A stretch of 10,441 nucleotides of DNA from assembly GCA_900556695.1 (NCBI GenBank), contig USQA01000024.1, positions 1 through 10,441 on the forward strand. The letters are read 5' to 3'. Below are positions 1 to 6,602 of this stretch, piece after piece; the first letter of the stretch is position 1; every line of letters starts with the position of its first letter. The stretch comes from an uncultured Clostridium sp. (GTDB taxonomy: Bacteria; Bacillota; Clostridia; TANB77; CAG-508). The notes below the pieces were generated by a model. That model was not told the DNA's origin and made no database searches. It saw only the letters and a program-made list of their open reading frames with translations. A program made the translations under genes and the position numbers.

Positions 1-20
1 TCTAAAATTTATTTTATTAT

Positions 21-80
21 TGCCAAAAAGGTCCGTCCCCAGTGGCAAAAAGTTGACAAAAAGGTCCGTCCCCGATGGCA
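21..80. repeat. Paired GC-rich direct repeat with short palindromic ends
   Basis: A 17-base core (caaaaaggtccgtcccc) occurs exactly twice, at 24-40 and 57-73. The first copy is bounded by tgcca (21-25) and its inverse tggca (43-47). The second copy ends in another tggca (76-80). The GC-rich core stands out against very AT-rich surroundings, and the block lies just past the stop of the minus-strand dipeptidase. On the minus strand each unit reads as GGGGACGGACC followed by a T run. From memory, GGGGACGG-type intergenic repeats are common in Firmicutes genomes and resemble REP elements mobilised by IS200-like (RAYT) transposases. That link is inference. No transposase gene is visible here. The hairpin-plus-T-run shape could also help end transcription of the dipeptidase gene. 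Confidence 0.75.
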
Positions 81-89
81 ATCTTATAA

Positions 90-1498
90 TTATTTGCTTA
101 ATTCATAAATAGCTTTGGCATATATTTTGCAAGAGAGCATAAGGTTTTCTATTGAGATAAATTCATTTGTTTGATGGCACATATCTTTTTGACCAGGAAA
201 GTTAGGACCAAAAGAAATACAATTTTTAAAAGCTCTTGCAAAAGTTGCTCCGTCCAATAGCAATTGGTTCTAAATTAGAATTTGTTTCTTCGTTATAAAT
301 TTTACAAAGTGTTTGTACTAAATAGTTATTTTTAGGCACATATAAATGAGGTAAATAATTAGGTGTATCAAAGTCTACATTAATATAATTACTAAGTGAT
401 TTTAAAAATTTATTTCCTACATCTACAATTGGTGTGTTAATAGGAACTCTTATATTCATACCAATTTGCAAAATTTTATTTTGTAAAGAAAAATTTCCTA
501 CATTTAAAGTTAATTTCCCAGATTCATCTTCAAAGTTAATATTTAAACTTTCTCCATAATATTCAGTATTTATAAATTTATTAAAGAAGTCAAATAATTC
601 TATATTTATTTTATATTGTTTGAAAATTTCATCAAGTGCAATTATTAATCTAGATATAGCATTGATACCTAAATCAGGATGAGCTCCATGGGCTTGAATG
701 CCATGTGAAGTTAACTTTATATTTTCAGAGTCAATTTTGTAAATATCAATTTCGTAATTTAGTTTGGTTAAAATTGATTTTATAGTATGTATAAAATTGT
801 CTATAGATATATTATTTATATTAATTTTTAAAATACAACTACAAAATTTAGGAACTACATTTAATGGATTATTATTACAATTAATGTTGGTAATTATAAT
901 ATCTTTATTTAATAAGTCTTTATAATTCATTTTTAAATAAGATGTTAAAATTGTTTTTTCAGCATATATACAAGGAAAATCAGCATCTGGACTAAAACCA
1001 ATAGTAGGGGATTCTTCATGTTGTTTGTAATAGTTTATGCATTTCCAATCGTTTTCTTCGTTTAAGCCTAAAATTAGCCTAACACGTTTATTTATTTTGC
1101 AATTATCCATAACTGCTTTCATTGCATAGAGAGAACTAATAACAGGTCCTTTATCATCAACAGCACCTCTACCATATATATTTCCATTTGCAATTTTGCC
1201 TTCAAAAGGTGGGTAGTCCCAATTTTCACCTTCTGGAACAACATCAAGATGTCCAATTATACCAACTAATTGATTACCTTGACCAAATTCAATATATCCG
1301 CAATATCCATCTATATTTTTGGTTCTAAAGCCTAATTTTTTCCCTAAATTAAGAGTGTATTCTAATGCATCATTAATGCTTTTTCCAAAAGGAAAAGAGG
1401 AATTGTTAGAATTTGAAAGTACACTTGGAATTTTAATTAAATTTCCGAGTTTCTTTTATTATTTCACTTTTTAAATTTTCAATATATTTATTAAACAT
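90..1498 (-). CDS. pepV: M20 family dipeptidase, PepV type, read through two +1 shifts at CGG
   Basis: Zinc-dependent cytosolic dipeptidase of peptidase family M20A, cleaving dipeptides from peptide uptake or turnover. ATG at 1498-1496 follows an AAAGGA ribosome site (1512-1507) by 8 bases. The zero frame encodes 17 residues, meets CGG (1447-1445) and would stop four codons later. Skipping the C restores the family sequence. A second CGG at 252-250 breaks the frame again, and skipping its C gives 53 more residues to TAA at 92-90. The joined product is 468 residues, the usual PepV length. Visible motifs are IPSV (23-26), GHLDVVP with H83 and D85, DDKGP with D115, the EE pair 147-148, PDADFP from 170, a mid-protein AHGAHPDLG, GGATFAR near 415-421 and a late His (about 441) in the PGQKDMCHQ stretch. 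All expected metal ligands are present only if both shifts occur. A decayed pseudogene is the alternative, but nothing else in it is broken. Confidence 0.85.
250..252 (-). other. Putative +1 recoding site, second site in the dipeptidase gene
   Basis: In the minus-strand reading the codons run ATT GGA CGG AGC, with a stop seven codons after CGG. Skipping the C gives ATT GGA GGA GCA ACT TTT GCA AGA, that is IGGATFAR, which matches the IGGGTYAR motif of PepV proteins. The 53 residues that follow include the C-terminal metal-binding His and run to a normal family end. The skipped base could equally be the last base of the preceding Gly codon, since GGA and GGC both give Gly. Confidence 0.75.
1445..1447 (-). 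other. Putative +1 recoding site, first site in the dipeptidase gene
   Basis: Codon 18 of the dipeptidase is CGG in GAA ACT CGG AAA TTT AAT TAA (minus strand). The zero frame stops four codons later. Skipping the C gives ACT GGA AAT TTA ATT AAA ATT CCA, that is TGNLIKIP, leading into the family IPSV motif. Over 390 residues then read without interruption. The next base after CGG is A, so the shifted codon is GGA (Gly), as at the other two sites. Confidence 0.75.
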
Positions 1499-1610
1499 AT
1501 AACCAGTCCTTTCAAAATGTTATAATACATTTTATAACTTATAATGTTTTAATATTCATAAAAGGAAAGAATAAAATAATTATTAAAGGGATAAATATCA
1601 TCAAAACTAC

Positions 1611-1639
1611 TTGAAAAAAACGGAAAGATATGGTAAAAT
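1611..1639 (+). promoter_or_regulatory. Sigma-A-type promoter with extended -10, driving the T-box leader
   Basis: A -35 hexamer TTGAAA (1611-1616) is followed by a 17-base spacer and a -10 hexamer TAAAAT (1634-1639). TG occupies the extended -10 position (1631-1632). Predicted initiation is near 1646, just ahead of the first T-box helix. This fits transcription of the leader and the pheS-pheT genes. Confidence 0.65.
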
Positions 1640-1645
1640 AGAAAA

Positions 1646-1913
1646 AGAGTATAAACAAAGCCGATAAGAAAGCAAAGTATATATGTTTAAAAGATATTAA
1701 AAGAGAAAATGGTCTTAGGCTGGAAACCATTAGTATATAATATATAGAAATTTCACTTTTTAGGCCCTTTTTTGAAAATAAAAAAGTAGAAAAAGGCGGT
1801 TGCAACGTTAAAGCAAAATGAGGTTAGTTAATATAACTAATAAAATTAGGTGGTACCACGAATGATGACCATTTCGTCCTATGTGAGATTGTTAGGATGA
1901 AATGGCTTTTTTG
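1646..1913 (+). ncRNA. T-box riboswitch leader, Phe specifier (UUC), upstream of pheS
   Basis: T-box leaders sense uncharged tRNA and allow read-through of a terminator when the cognate tRNA is not aminoacylated. Stem I begins near 1657, with a GA-rich kink-turn-like stretch (1661-1679). It includes the apical-arm segment around 1700-1730. The specifier loop contains TTC at 1752-1754 followed by A, the Phe codon, matching pheS downstream. The conserved T-box bulge TGGTACCACG is at 1851-1860. Its TGGT would pair with the NCCA end of tRNA-Phe with discriminator A. A terminator follows. Stem boundaries are by eye, but the specifier, bulge, terminator and downstream gene agree. Confidence 0.92.
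1869..1912 (+). terminator. T-box intrinsic terminator
   Basis: The left arm (1869-1881) pairs with 1893-1905 as a 13-base-pair helix with one G-U pair, closing an 11-base loop. A six-T run lies at 1907-1912. The 5' side of this hairpin would be partly captured by the competing antiterminator formed with the T-box bulge region when uncharged tRNA-Phe is bound. Confidence 0.88.
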
Positions 1914-1966
1914 CGGGAATAGGTGATTTCATGCTAATAAAATAGATATATAAAGGAGTTATTAAA

Positions 1967-2986
1967 ATGAAAGAAGAGATTTCAAAAATTAAAGAAAATT
2001 CAATTGAAGAAATTAAGCAATCAAACGATTTAAAACTATTAAATGATTTAAAAGTTAAATATTTAGGAAAAAAAGGAGAGCTTACTTTAGTTTTAAGAAA
2101 AATGGGAAGCTTAACTCCAGAAGAAAGACCAGTAATAGGAAGTTTAGTTAATCAAGTAAGAGATGAACTAAATGAATTAATAGAAAGCAAAGAAAAAGAG
2201 TTAAAAAACAAAGAATTATTAAAAAGATTAGAAAATGAAAATATAGATGTAACAGAACCAAGTAAAAAAACTAATTTAGGTTCATTACATCCTATAACAC
2301 AAATAATAAATGAAGTAGAAGAAATTTTTTTAGGAATGGGTTACCAAATAGCAGATGGACCAGAAGTAGAAAAAGCAATATATAATTTTGATAAATTAAA
2401 TACACCACCAGATCACCCAGCAAGAGATTTACAAGATACATTTTACATTAATGAAGATATTGTCTTAAGAAGTCAAACATCACCAGTTCAAGCTAGAGTA
2501 ATGGAAACACAAAAACCACCAATAAAAATAATTTGTCCAGGAACAGTTTATCGTTCAGACAGTGTAGATAGTACACATTCACCAGTCTTCCATCAAATAG
2601 AAGGCTTAGTTATAGATAAAAATATATCAATGGCTGATTTAAAAGGAACATTAGAAATGTTTGCTAAAAAGTGTTTAGGAGAAAATACAAAAATTAGATT
2701 TAGACCACACCATTTTCCTTTTACAGAGCCAAGTGCTGAAGCAGATGTTTCTTGCTTTGTGTGTGGAGGAAAAGGATGTAGAGTTTGCAAAGGCGAAGGA
2801 TGGATAGAACTTTTAGGATGTGGAATGGTTCATCCAAATGTATTAGAAAATTGTGGAATAGATCCTAAAGAATATTCTGGATTTGCTTTTGGATTTGGAG
2901 TAGAAAGAATTGCAATGGCAAAATTCGGAATAGAAGATATGAGATTATTGTTTGAAAATGATATTAGATTTTTAAAACAATTTTAA
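1967..2986 (+). CDS. pheS: Phenylalanine-tRNA ligase alpha subunit
   Basis: Catalytic subunit of the cytosolic alpha2-beta2 phenylalanyl-tRNA synthetase, which charges tRNA-Phe using ATP. The 339-residue length is normal for the family. The N-terminal 85 or so residues form the charged helical coiled-coil arm. The class II core follows, with GPEVE, a motif-2 region around YRSDSVDSTHSPVFHQIEG, a Cys-rich CFVCGGKGCRVCKGEGW stretch typical of Firmicutes PheS, GCGMVHPNVL, and the motif-3 segment GFAFGFGVERIAM near the end. ATG at 1967 is preceded by AAAGGAG at 1952-1958. Expression is controlled by the Phe T-box. The partner pheT lies downstream, separated by one small gene. The gene contains a CGG triplet at 2926-2928, but out of frame (TTC GGA), and reads without interruption. 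Confidence 0.97.
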   Translation: MKEEISKIKENSIEEIKQSNDLKLLNDLKVKYLGKKGELTLVLRKMGSLTPEERPVIGSLVNQVRDELNELIESKEKELKNKELLKRLENENIDVTEPSKKTNLGSLHPITQIINEVEEIFLGMGYQIADGPEVEKAIYNFDKLNTPPDHPARDLQDTFYINEDIVLRSQTSPVQARVMETQKPPIKIICPGTVYRSDSVDSTHSPVFHQIEGLVIDKNISMADLKGTLEMFAKKCLGENTKIRFRPHHFPFTEPSAEADVSCFVCGGKGCRVCKGEGWIELLGCGMVHPNVLENCGIDPKEYSGFAFGFGVERIAMAKFGIEDMRLLFENDIRFLKQF

Positions 2987-3081
2987 AAGATAAAACATAA
3001 ATACAATATTAATATGTGAAAAAATTTTTTGCATAAAATAAATTAATTGAAATTTTAATTAATTAAGGAGTGTTGAAATAA

Positions 3082-3357
3082 ATGAAAAAGAAAGTATTTA
3101 AATTTGAAGAAGGAAAAAGAAAAGATGTTTATATAAGAGAAATTAAACAATTAATACGAAATAATCCAAAAGCAGATACAGTAGCAGGATATGATGAAAA
3201 GGGAAATTATATAGTAACAGTAATGACGCCAGACTGGAGAGATAAACTTAAATTCAATAAAAATTCTCAACCAGTTGTAAATAATATGGATTATAATAAA
3301 CAATATGAAAATTATGCTAGTACAAAAGGATATCAAGAATATAATAGTGAAAGATAG
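3082..3357 (+). CDS. Small protein of unknown function between pheS and pheT
   Basis: A 91-residue protein that I do not recognise. It has a strongly basic N-terminal stretch, a probable helix around residues 16-28, a compact part with GYDEKGNYIVTVMTPDW (about 38-54) that looks like a small beta hairpin, and a polar tail rich in Asn, Tyr and Gln. There is no signal peptide, membrane segment or Cys cluster. The start is supported by AAGGAG at 3065-3070. Its stop (TAG, 3355-3357) overlaps the AGGAG that serves pheT, so it is very probably co-transcribed and perhaps translationally coupled with pheT. Codon use resembles its neighbours. pheS and pheT are usually adjacent, so this insertion is unusual. 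No function is assigned. Confidence 0.8.
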   Translation: MKKKVFKFEEGKRKDVYIREIKQLIRNNPKADTVAGYDEKGNYIVTVMTPDWRDKLKFNKNSQPVVNNMDYNKQYENYASTKGYQEYNSER

Positions 3358-3368
3358 GAGAAAATCAA

Positions 3369-5771
3369 ATGAAAGCAAGTGTTGAATGGTTAAAAGAGTA
3401 TAGTGATATAGATGTTGATACAATAAAATTAGGTGATATTTTAACAATGACAGGATCTAAAGTTGAAACAATAGATCGAAAAGGAAATGATATAAAAAAT
3501 GTTGTTATTGGAAAGATATTAGAAATAGAAAAACATCCAGACGCAGATAAATTAGTAATAACAAAAGTTGATGTAGGAACAGAAATTTTGCAAATTGTAA
3601 CTGGTGCAAATAATATAAAAGAAAACGATATTGTTCCAATAGCAAAAGATGGAGCAGAATTACCAGGTGGAGTAAAAATAAAAACAGGAAAACTTAGAGG
3701 GGTAGAATCATGTGGAATGATGTGCTCTGTAGGTGAATTAGGATTAGACTTAGCAGATTATCCAGGACAAATAGATCATGGAATTATGATTTTAGATAAA
3801 GAGTTAGAAAAAGAAATAGGTAAAGATGTTGTGGAAATTTTAAATTTAAAAGAAGATATTATAGATTTTGAAATAACACCTAATAGACCAGATTGTTTAT
3901 CAATTGAAGGATTAGGAAGAGAAACAGCAGTGTCATTAAACAAAGAATTCAAAAATCCTAGAAAAAATATTGATGAATTAAAAGTGGAAGATAAAAATGA
4001 AATAGAAGGCTTAAAAGTTGATATAACAGCACCAGATTTATGTTATCGTTATATTGCAAGAGCAGTTAAAGACGTAAAAATAGGACCTTCACCTAAATGG
4101 CTTACAAGAAGATTAAAAGCTTGTGGAATTAGAAGTATTAATAATATTGTAGATATAACAAACTATGTAATGCTAGAGATGGGGCAACCAATGCATGCTT
4201 TTGATATCAATTCAATTGAAGGAAAACATATTACAGTAAGACGAGCAAAAAATGGAGAAAAGATAACAACACTTGATGAACAGGAAAGAAATCTAGATGA
4301 AAATGATTTAGTAATAAGTGATGATAAAAAAGCAGTAGCAATCGCAGGAGTTATGGGAGGATTAAACTCAGAAATAACTGAAAAAACAAATACAGTCATA
4401 TTTGAATCAGCTGTTTTTAATGGTGGAAATATTAGAAAAACAGCTAAAAAAGTAGGGTTAAGAACAGAAAGTTCATCTAGATTTGAAAAAGGATTATCAT
4501 CAGAAAATGCATTAAGAGCAATAAACAGAGCAGTTGAATTAGTTGAATTATTAAAAGCTGGAAAAGCAATTGATGGTAAAATTGATGTATATCCAACAAA
4601 ACAAAAAATAAACAAAATACCATTGGAAGTTGAAAGAATTAACAATTTATTAGGAATAAAGCTTTCAAAACAAGAAATGATAGATATTTTAGAAAAATTA
4701 GATATAAAAGTAGAAAATGATATGGCAATCGCACCATATTTTAGAATGGATTTAGAATTTGTTGCAGACATAGCAGAAGAAATTCTTAGATTTTATGGAT
4801 ATGATAAATTAAATACAACATTGGTAAATGCAGATACTACAATAGGTATTAGAAATAAAGAACAAAAAATACAAAGAAATATTAGAGAAATGTTAGTAAA
4901 TAGTGGACTATCAGAAATTTATACATATGGATTTGTAAGTCAAAAAGATTTAGAAAAATCTAATATAAAAGAAGAATTAAGAAAAAGTGTTATTACAATA
5001 CAAAATCCTTTAAGTGATGAATATAAATTTATGAGACCAACGACAGTTCCAAGTATGATGCAAATTTTAGCTAATAATGCTAACAAGAAAAATCAAAATG
5101 TTAAACTATTTGATATTTCTAGAAATTATAGAAATTTAAATAATGAAATAGAAAAAGGAGAAGTTCCATTACAAGAAGATATTTTAACAATAGGTATGTA
5201 TGGAGATAATATTGACTTCTATACATTAAAAGGATTAATAGAAAATGTTTTAGAAAAAATAAGTGTAAATAGATATGACATAGAAAAAGAAACAAATAAT
5301 GCTTCTTATCATCCAGGAAGATGTGCAAATTTAAAAGTAGGAAATGATGTAATAGCAACAATCGGAGAGGTACATCCAGAAGTATTACAAAATTACGATA
5401 TTGAAAAAAGAGTATATTTAGCAGAAGTTAATGTTACAAAACTTGTAAAATACTCTAGAGAAAATAAAAAATATGTAGAAGTACCAAAATTCCCAGCAGT
5501 AGAAAGAGATATAGCAATGCTTGTGGATGAAAAAGTAGAAGTAGGACAAATTGAAAAAATAATAACTAAAAAAGGTAAAAAATTATTAGAAAGTGTAAAA
5601 TTATTTGATATCTATAGAGATGAAAAACTTGGAGAAAACAAGAAAAGTGTTGCATATAGTTTAATATTTAGAGACAAAAACAAGACATTAAATGATGAAG
5701 AAATAAATAATACAATGGAAAATATAATTACAGAATTGCAAAAAACACTTGGTGCAGAGTTAAGAGTATAA
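3369..5771 (+). CDS. pheT: Phenylalanine-tRNA ligase beta subunit
   Basis: Beta subunit of phenylalanyl-tRNA synthetase. It binds tRNA-Phe and edits mischarged Tyr-tRNA. The 800 residues match the bacterial full-length form. Domains in order are an EMAP-II-like tRNA-binding domain (about 40-150, with KHPDADKL and TGANNI), the B3/B4 editing domain (about 210-390, with SRFEKGLS near its end), B5 (about 400-475), the catalytic-like core (480-690, with NPLSDEYKFMRPT and SYHPGRCA) and a C-terminal FDX-ACB anticodon-binding domain (about 705-800, with PKFPAVERDIAM). The start ATG is 11 bases after the preceding stop, with AGGAG overlapping that stop. Several Arg are coded CGA or CGT. The one CGG triplet (5363-5365) is out of frame (ATC GGA). 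Confidence 0.97.
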   Translation: MKASVEWLKEYSDIDVDTIKLGDILTMTGSKVETIDRKGNDIKNVVIGKILEIEKHPDADKLVITKVDVGTEILQIVTGANNIKENDIVPIAKDGAELPGGVKIKTGKLRGVESCGMMCSVGELGLDLADYPGQIDHGIMILDKELEKEIGKDVVEILNLKEDIIDFEITPNRPDCLSIEGLGRETAVSLNKEFKNPRKNIDELKVEDKNEIEGLKVDITAPDLCYRYIARAVKDVKIGPSPKWLTRRLKACGIRSINNIVDITNYVMLEMGQPMHAFDINSIEGKHITVRRAKNGEKITTLDEQERNLDENDLVISDDKKAVAIAGVMGGLNSEITEKTNTVIFESAVFNGGNIRKTAKKVGLRTESSSRFEKGLSSENALRAINRAVELVELLKAGKAIDGKIDVYPTKQKINKIPLEVERINNLLGIKLSKQEMIDILEKLDIKVENDMAIAPYFRMDLEFVADIAEEILRFYGYDKLNTTLVNADTTIGIRNKEQKIQRNIREMLVNSGLSEIYTYGFVSQKDLEKSNIKEELRKSVITIQNPLSDEYKFMRPTTVPSMMQILANNANKKNQNVKLFDISRNYRNLNNEIEKGEVPLQEDILTIGMYGDNIDFYTLKGLIENVLEKISVNRYDIEKETNNASYHPGRCANLKVGNDVIATIGEVHPEVLQNYDIEKRVYLAEVNVTKLVKYSRENKKYVEVPKFPAVERDIAMLVDEKVEVGQIEKIITKKGKKLLESVKLFDIYRDEKLGENKKSVAYSLIFRDKNKTLNDEEINNTMENIITELQKTLGAELRV

Positions 5772-5878
5772 TAAGTGCGTAAATATGTAATATAAATGTA
5801 ATATTAAAATTATAGACAAAATAAAAAATATATAATAAAATTACTATAAATTTATGATTAACAAAGGAGAAGATGAAA

Positions 5879-6016
5879 ATGGAAGAAGAAGAAAAAGAAA
5901 AAATAGAATCAAAGAAAAAATTAAGTGTAGATTCAACTATGTTATTAACAATAGGAGCAGCATTAGGCATAATAGTTTTAGTAGGAATTGTATATTTTAT
6001 ATTTAAAATATTTTAG
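5879..6016 (+). CDS. Small single-pass membrane protein, unknown
   Basis: A 45-residue reading frame. It has a highly charged N-terminus (Glu/Lys over the first 15 residues), a short linker (LSVDSTM) and one clear hydrophobic membrane segment (about residues 21-45, rich in Leu, Ile, Val and Gly) that runs to the end. AGGAG at 5865-5869 sits 9 bases before this ATG. An in-frame ATG at 5873 is possible (47 residues) but lies only 3 bases from that site. The charged head suggests the N-terminus stays in the cytosol. It lies between pheT and a strong terminator hairpin, so it may be the last gene of the pheS transcript or have its own promoter. I do not recognise the family. A real gene is likely given the ribosome site, composition and position. 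Confidence 0.65.
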   Translation: MEEEEKEKIESKKKLSVDSTMLLTIGAALGIIVLVGIVYFIFKIF

Positions 6017-6036
6017 TATGAAAATAATAAGAAAAT

Positions 6037-6086
6037 AAATAAAAGGATTTTAGTAAAAATAAAATTTTATTAAAATCCTTTTATTT
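6037..6086 (+). terminator. Long AT-rich terminator hairpin closing the pheS-pheT region
   Basis: A perfect 16-base inverted repeat (6037-6052 with 6071-6086) extends inward by about six more pairs to a six-base loop. T-rich sequence follows (6084-6088 and beyond). The GC content is low but the helix is very long. It lies 20 bases after the stop of the small membrane protein and ahead of the ylxM promoter. The flanks are A-rich on the left and T-rich on the right, so it fits intrinsic termination of the upstream unit. Confidence 0.75.
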
Positions 6087-6166
6087 TTATAAGGAAATTT
6101 TAATAAAAATTTTTATATTATAGATATTTTTTATAGTTGTTTTTTTAATAAAATTGCTAAAATCTA

Positions 6167-6195
6167 TTGACAAATACGAAAAAATAGTGTAAAGT
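6167..6195 (+). promoter_or_regulatory. Promoter of the ylxM-ffh cluster
   Basis: A perfect -35 TTGACA (6167-6172) is followed by a 17-base spacer and a -10-like TAAAGT (6190-6195). Initiation would be near 6202, about 30 bases before the ylxM start. It lies just after the terminator hairpin of the upstream unit. The -10 is imperfect, and TATATT at 6195-6200 is a poorer-spaced alternative. Confidence 0.6.
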
Positions 6196-6231
6196 ATATT
6201 AGCATTACAAAAAAAGAAAAGAGGTAGTCAT

Positions 6232-6579
6232 ATGGAAGAAAAAGTTAAAATAAGTATGTTATGCCAATTTTATGGAAAACTTTTAACTCAAAAACAATGT
6301 GAATTCATTAATGACTACTACAATAATGATTTATCTCTATCAGAAATTGCTGAAAACAATAATATTACTAGACAAGCTGTAAGAGATATCATCAAGAAGG
6401 GAGAGAAAAAACTTTTCGAATACGAAGAAAAGCTACAGTTTATGAAAAGGACATTAAATCAAGAGAAAAAAATTGAAAAGGCTTTAGCTGAATTGACAAA
6501 AATACAAAAAGACTACTCAGACAAACAAATAGCAAATGTTTTAGAAACAATAAAAAAAGAATTAAATTGTTTAGTTTAA
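6232..6579 (+). CDS. ylxM: YlxM family DNA-binding protein (UPF0122)
   Basis: A 115-residue helix-turn-helix protein of the YlxM/p13 family, encoded next to ffh in many Firmicutes and proposed to act with the signal recognition particle. Family hallmarks are visible: the N-terminal segment with LLTQKQCEFINDYYNNDLSL, and the helix-turn-helix with SEIAENNNITRQAVRDIIKKGEKKL (about residues 37-61), which resembles a sigma region 4. A charged helical tail follows. AGAGGT lies 6 bases before ATG at 6232. It is the first gene after the promoter at 6167 and stops 23 bases before ffh. DNA binding is inferred from the fold. The SRP link comes from family knowledge and gene order. Confidence 0.93.
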   Translation: MEEKVKISMLCQFYGKLLTQKQCEFINDYYNNDLSLSEIAENNNITRQAVRDIIKKGEKKLFEYEEKLQFMKRTLNQEKKIEKALAELTKIQKDYSDKQIANVLETIKKELNCLV

Positions 6580-6602
6580 TATAAAAGAATGGGAGTGAAA
6601 TT

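Noticed and set aside
226..1122. The 298-residue frame as a complete short M20 protein
   Set aside because: It lacks the N-terminal metal-binding HLDVVP and DDKGP motifs and the C-terminal His. These are encoded immediately upstream and downstream in continuous conserved sequence.
1539..1805. Minus-strand 88-residue hydrophobic reading frame
   Set aside because: It lies antisense across the promoter and T-box leader. The composition is an artefact of AT-rich RNA structure, and there is no convincing ribosome site.
4163..4771. Minus-strand 202-residue reading frame inside pheT
   Set aside because: It is entirely antisense to a well-conserved pheT region, with low-complexity Ser/Phe/Ile content typical of a shadow frame.
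5813..5836. Promoter for the small membrane protein (TAGACA and TATAAT)
   Set aside because: The TATAAT is perfect, but the spacer is only 12 bases and no better -35 lies at 17. In such AT-rich DNA this is weak.
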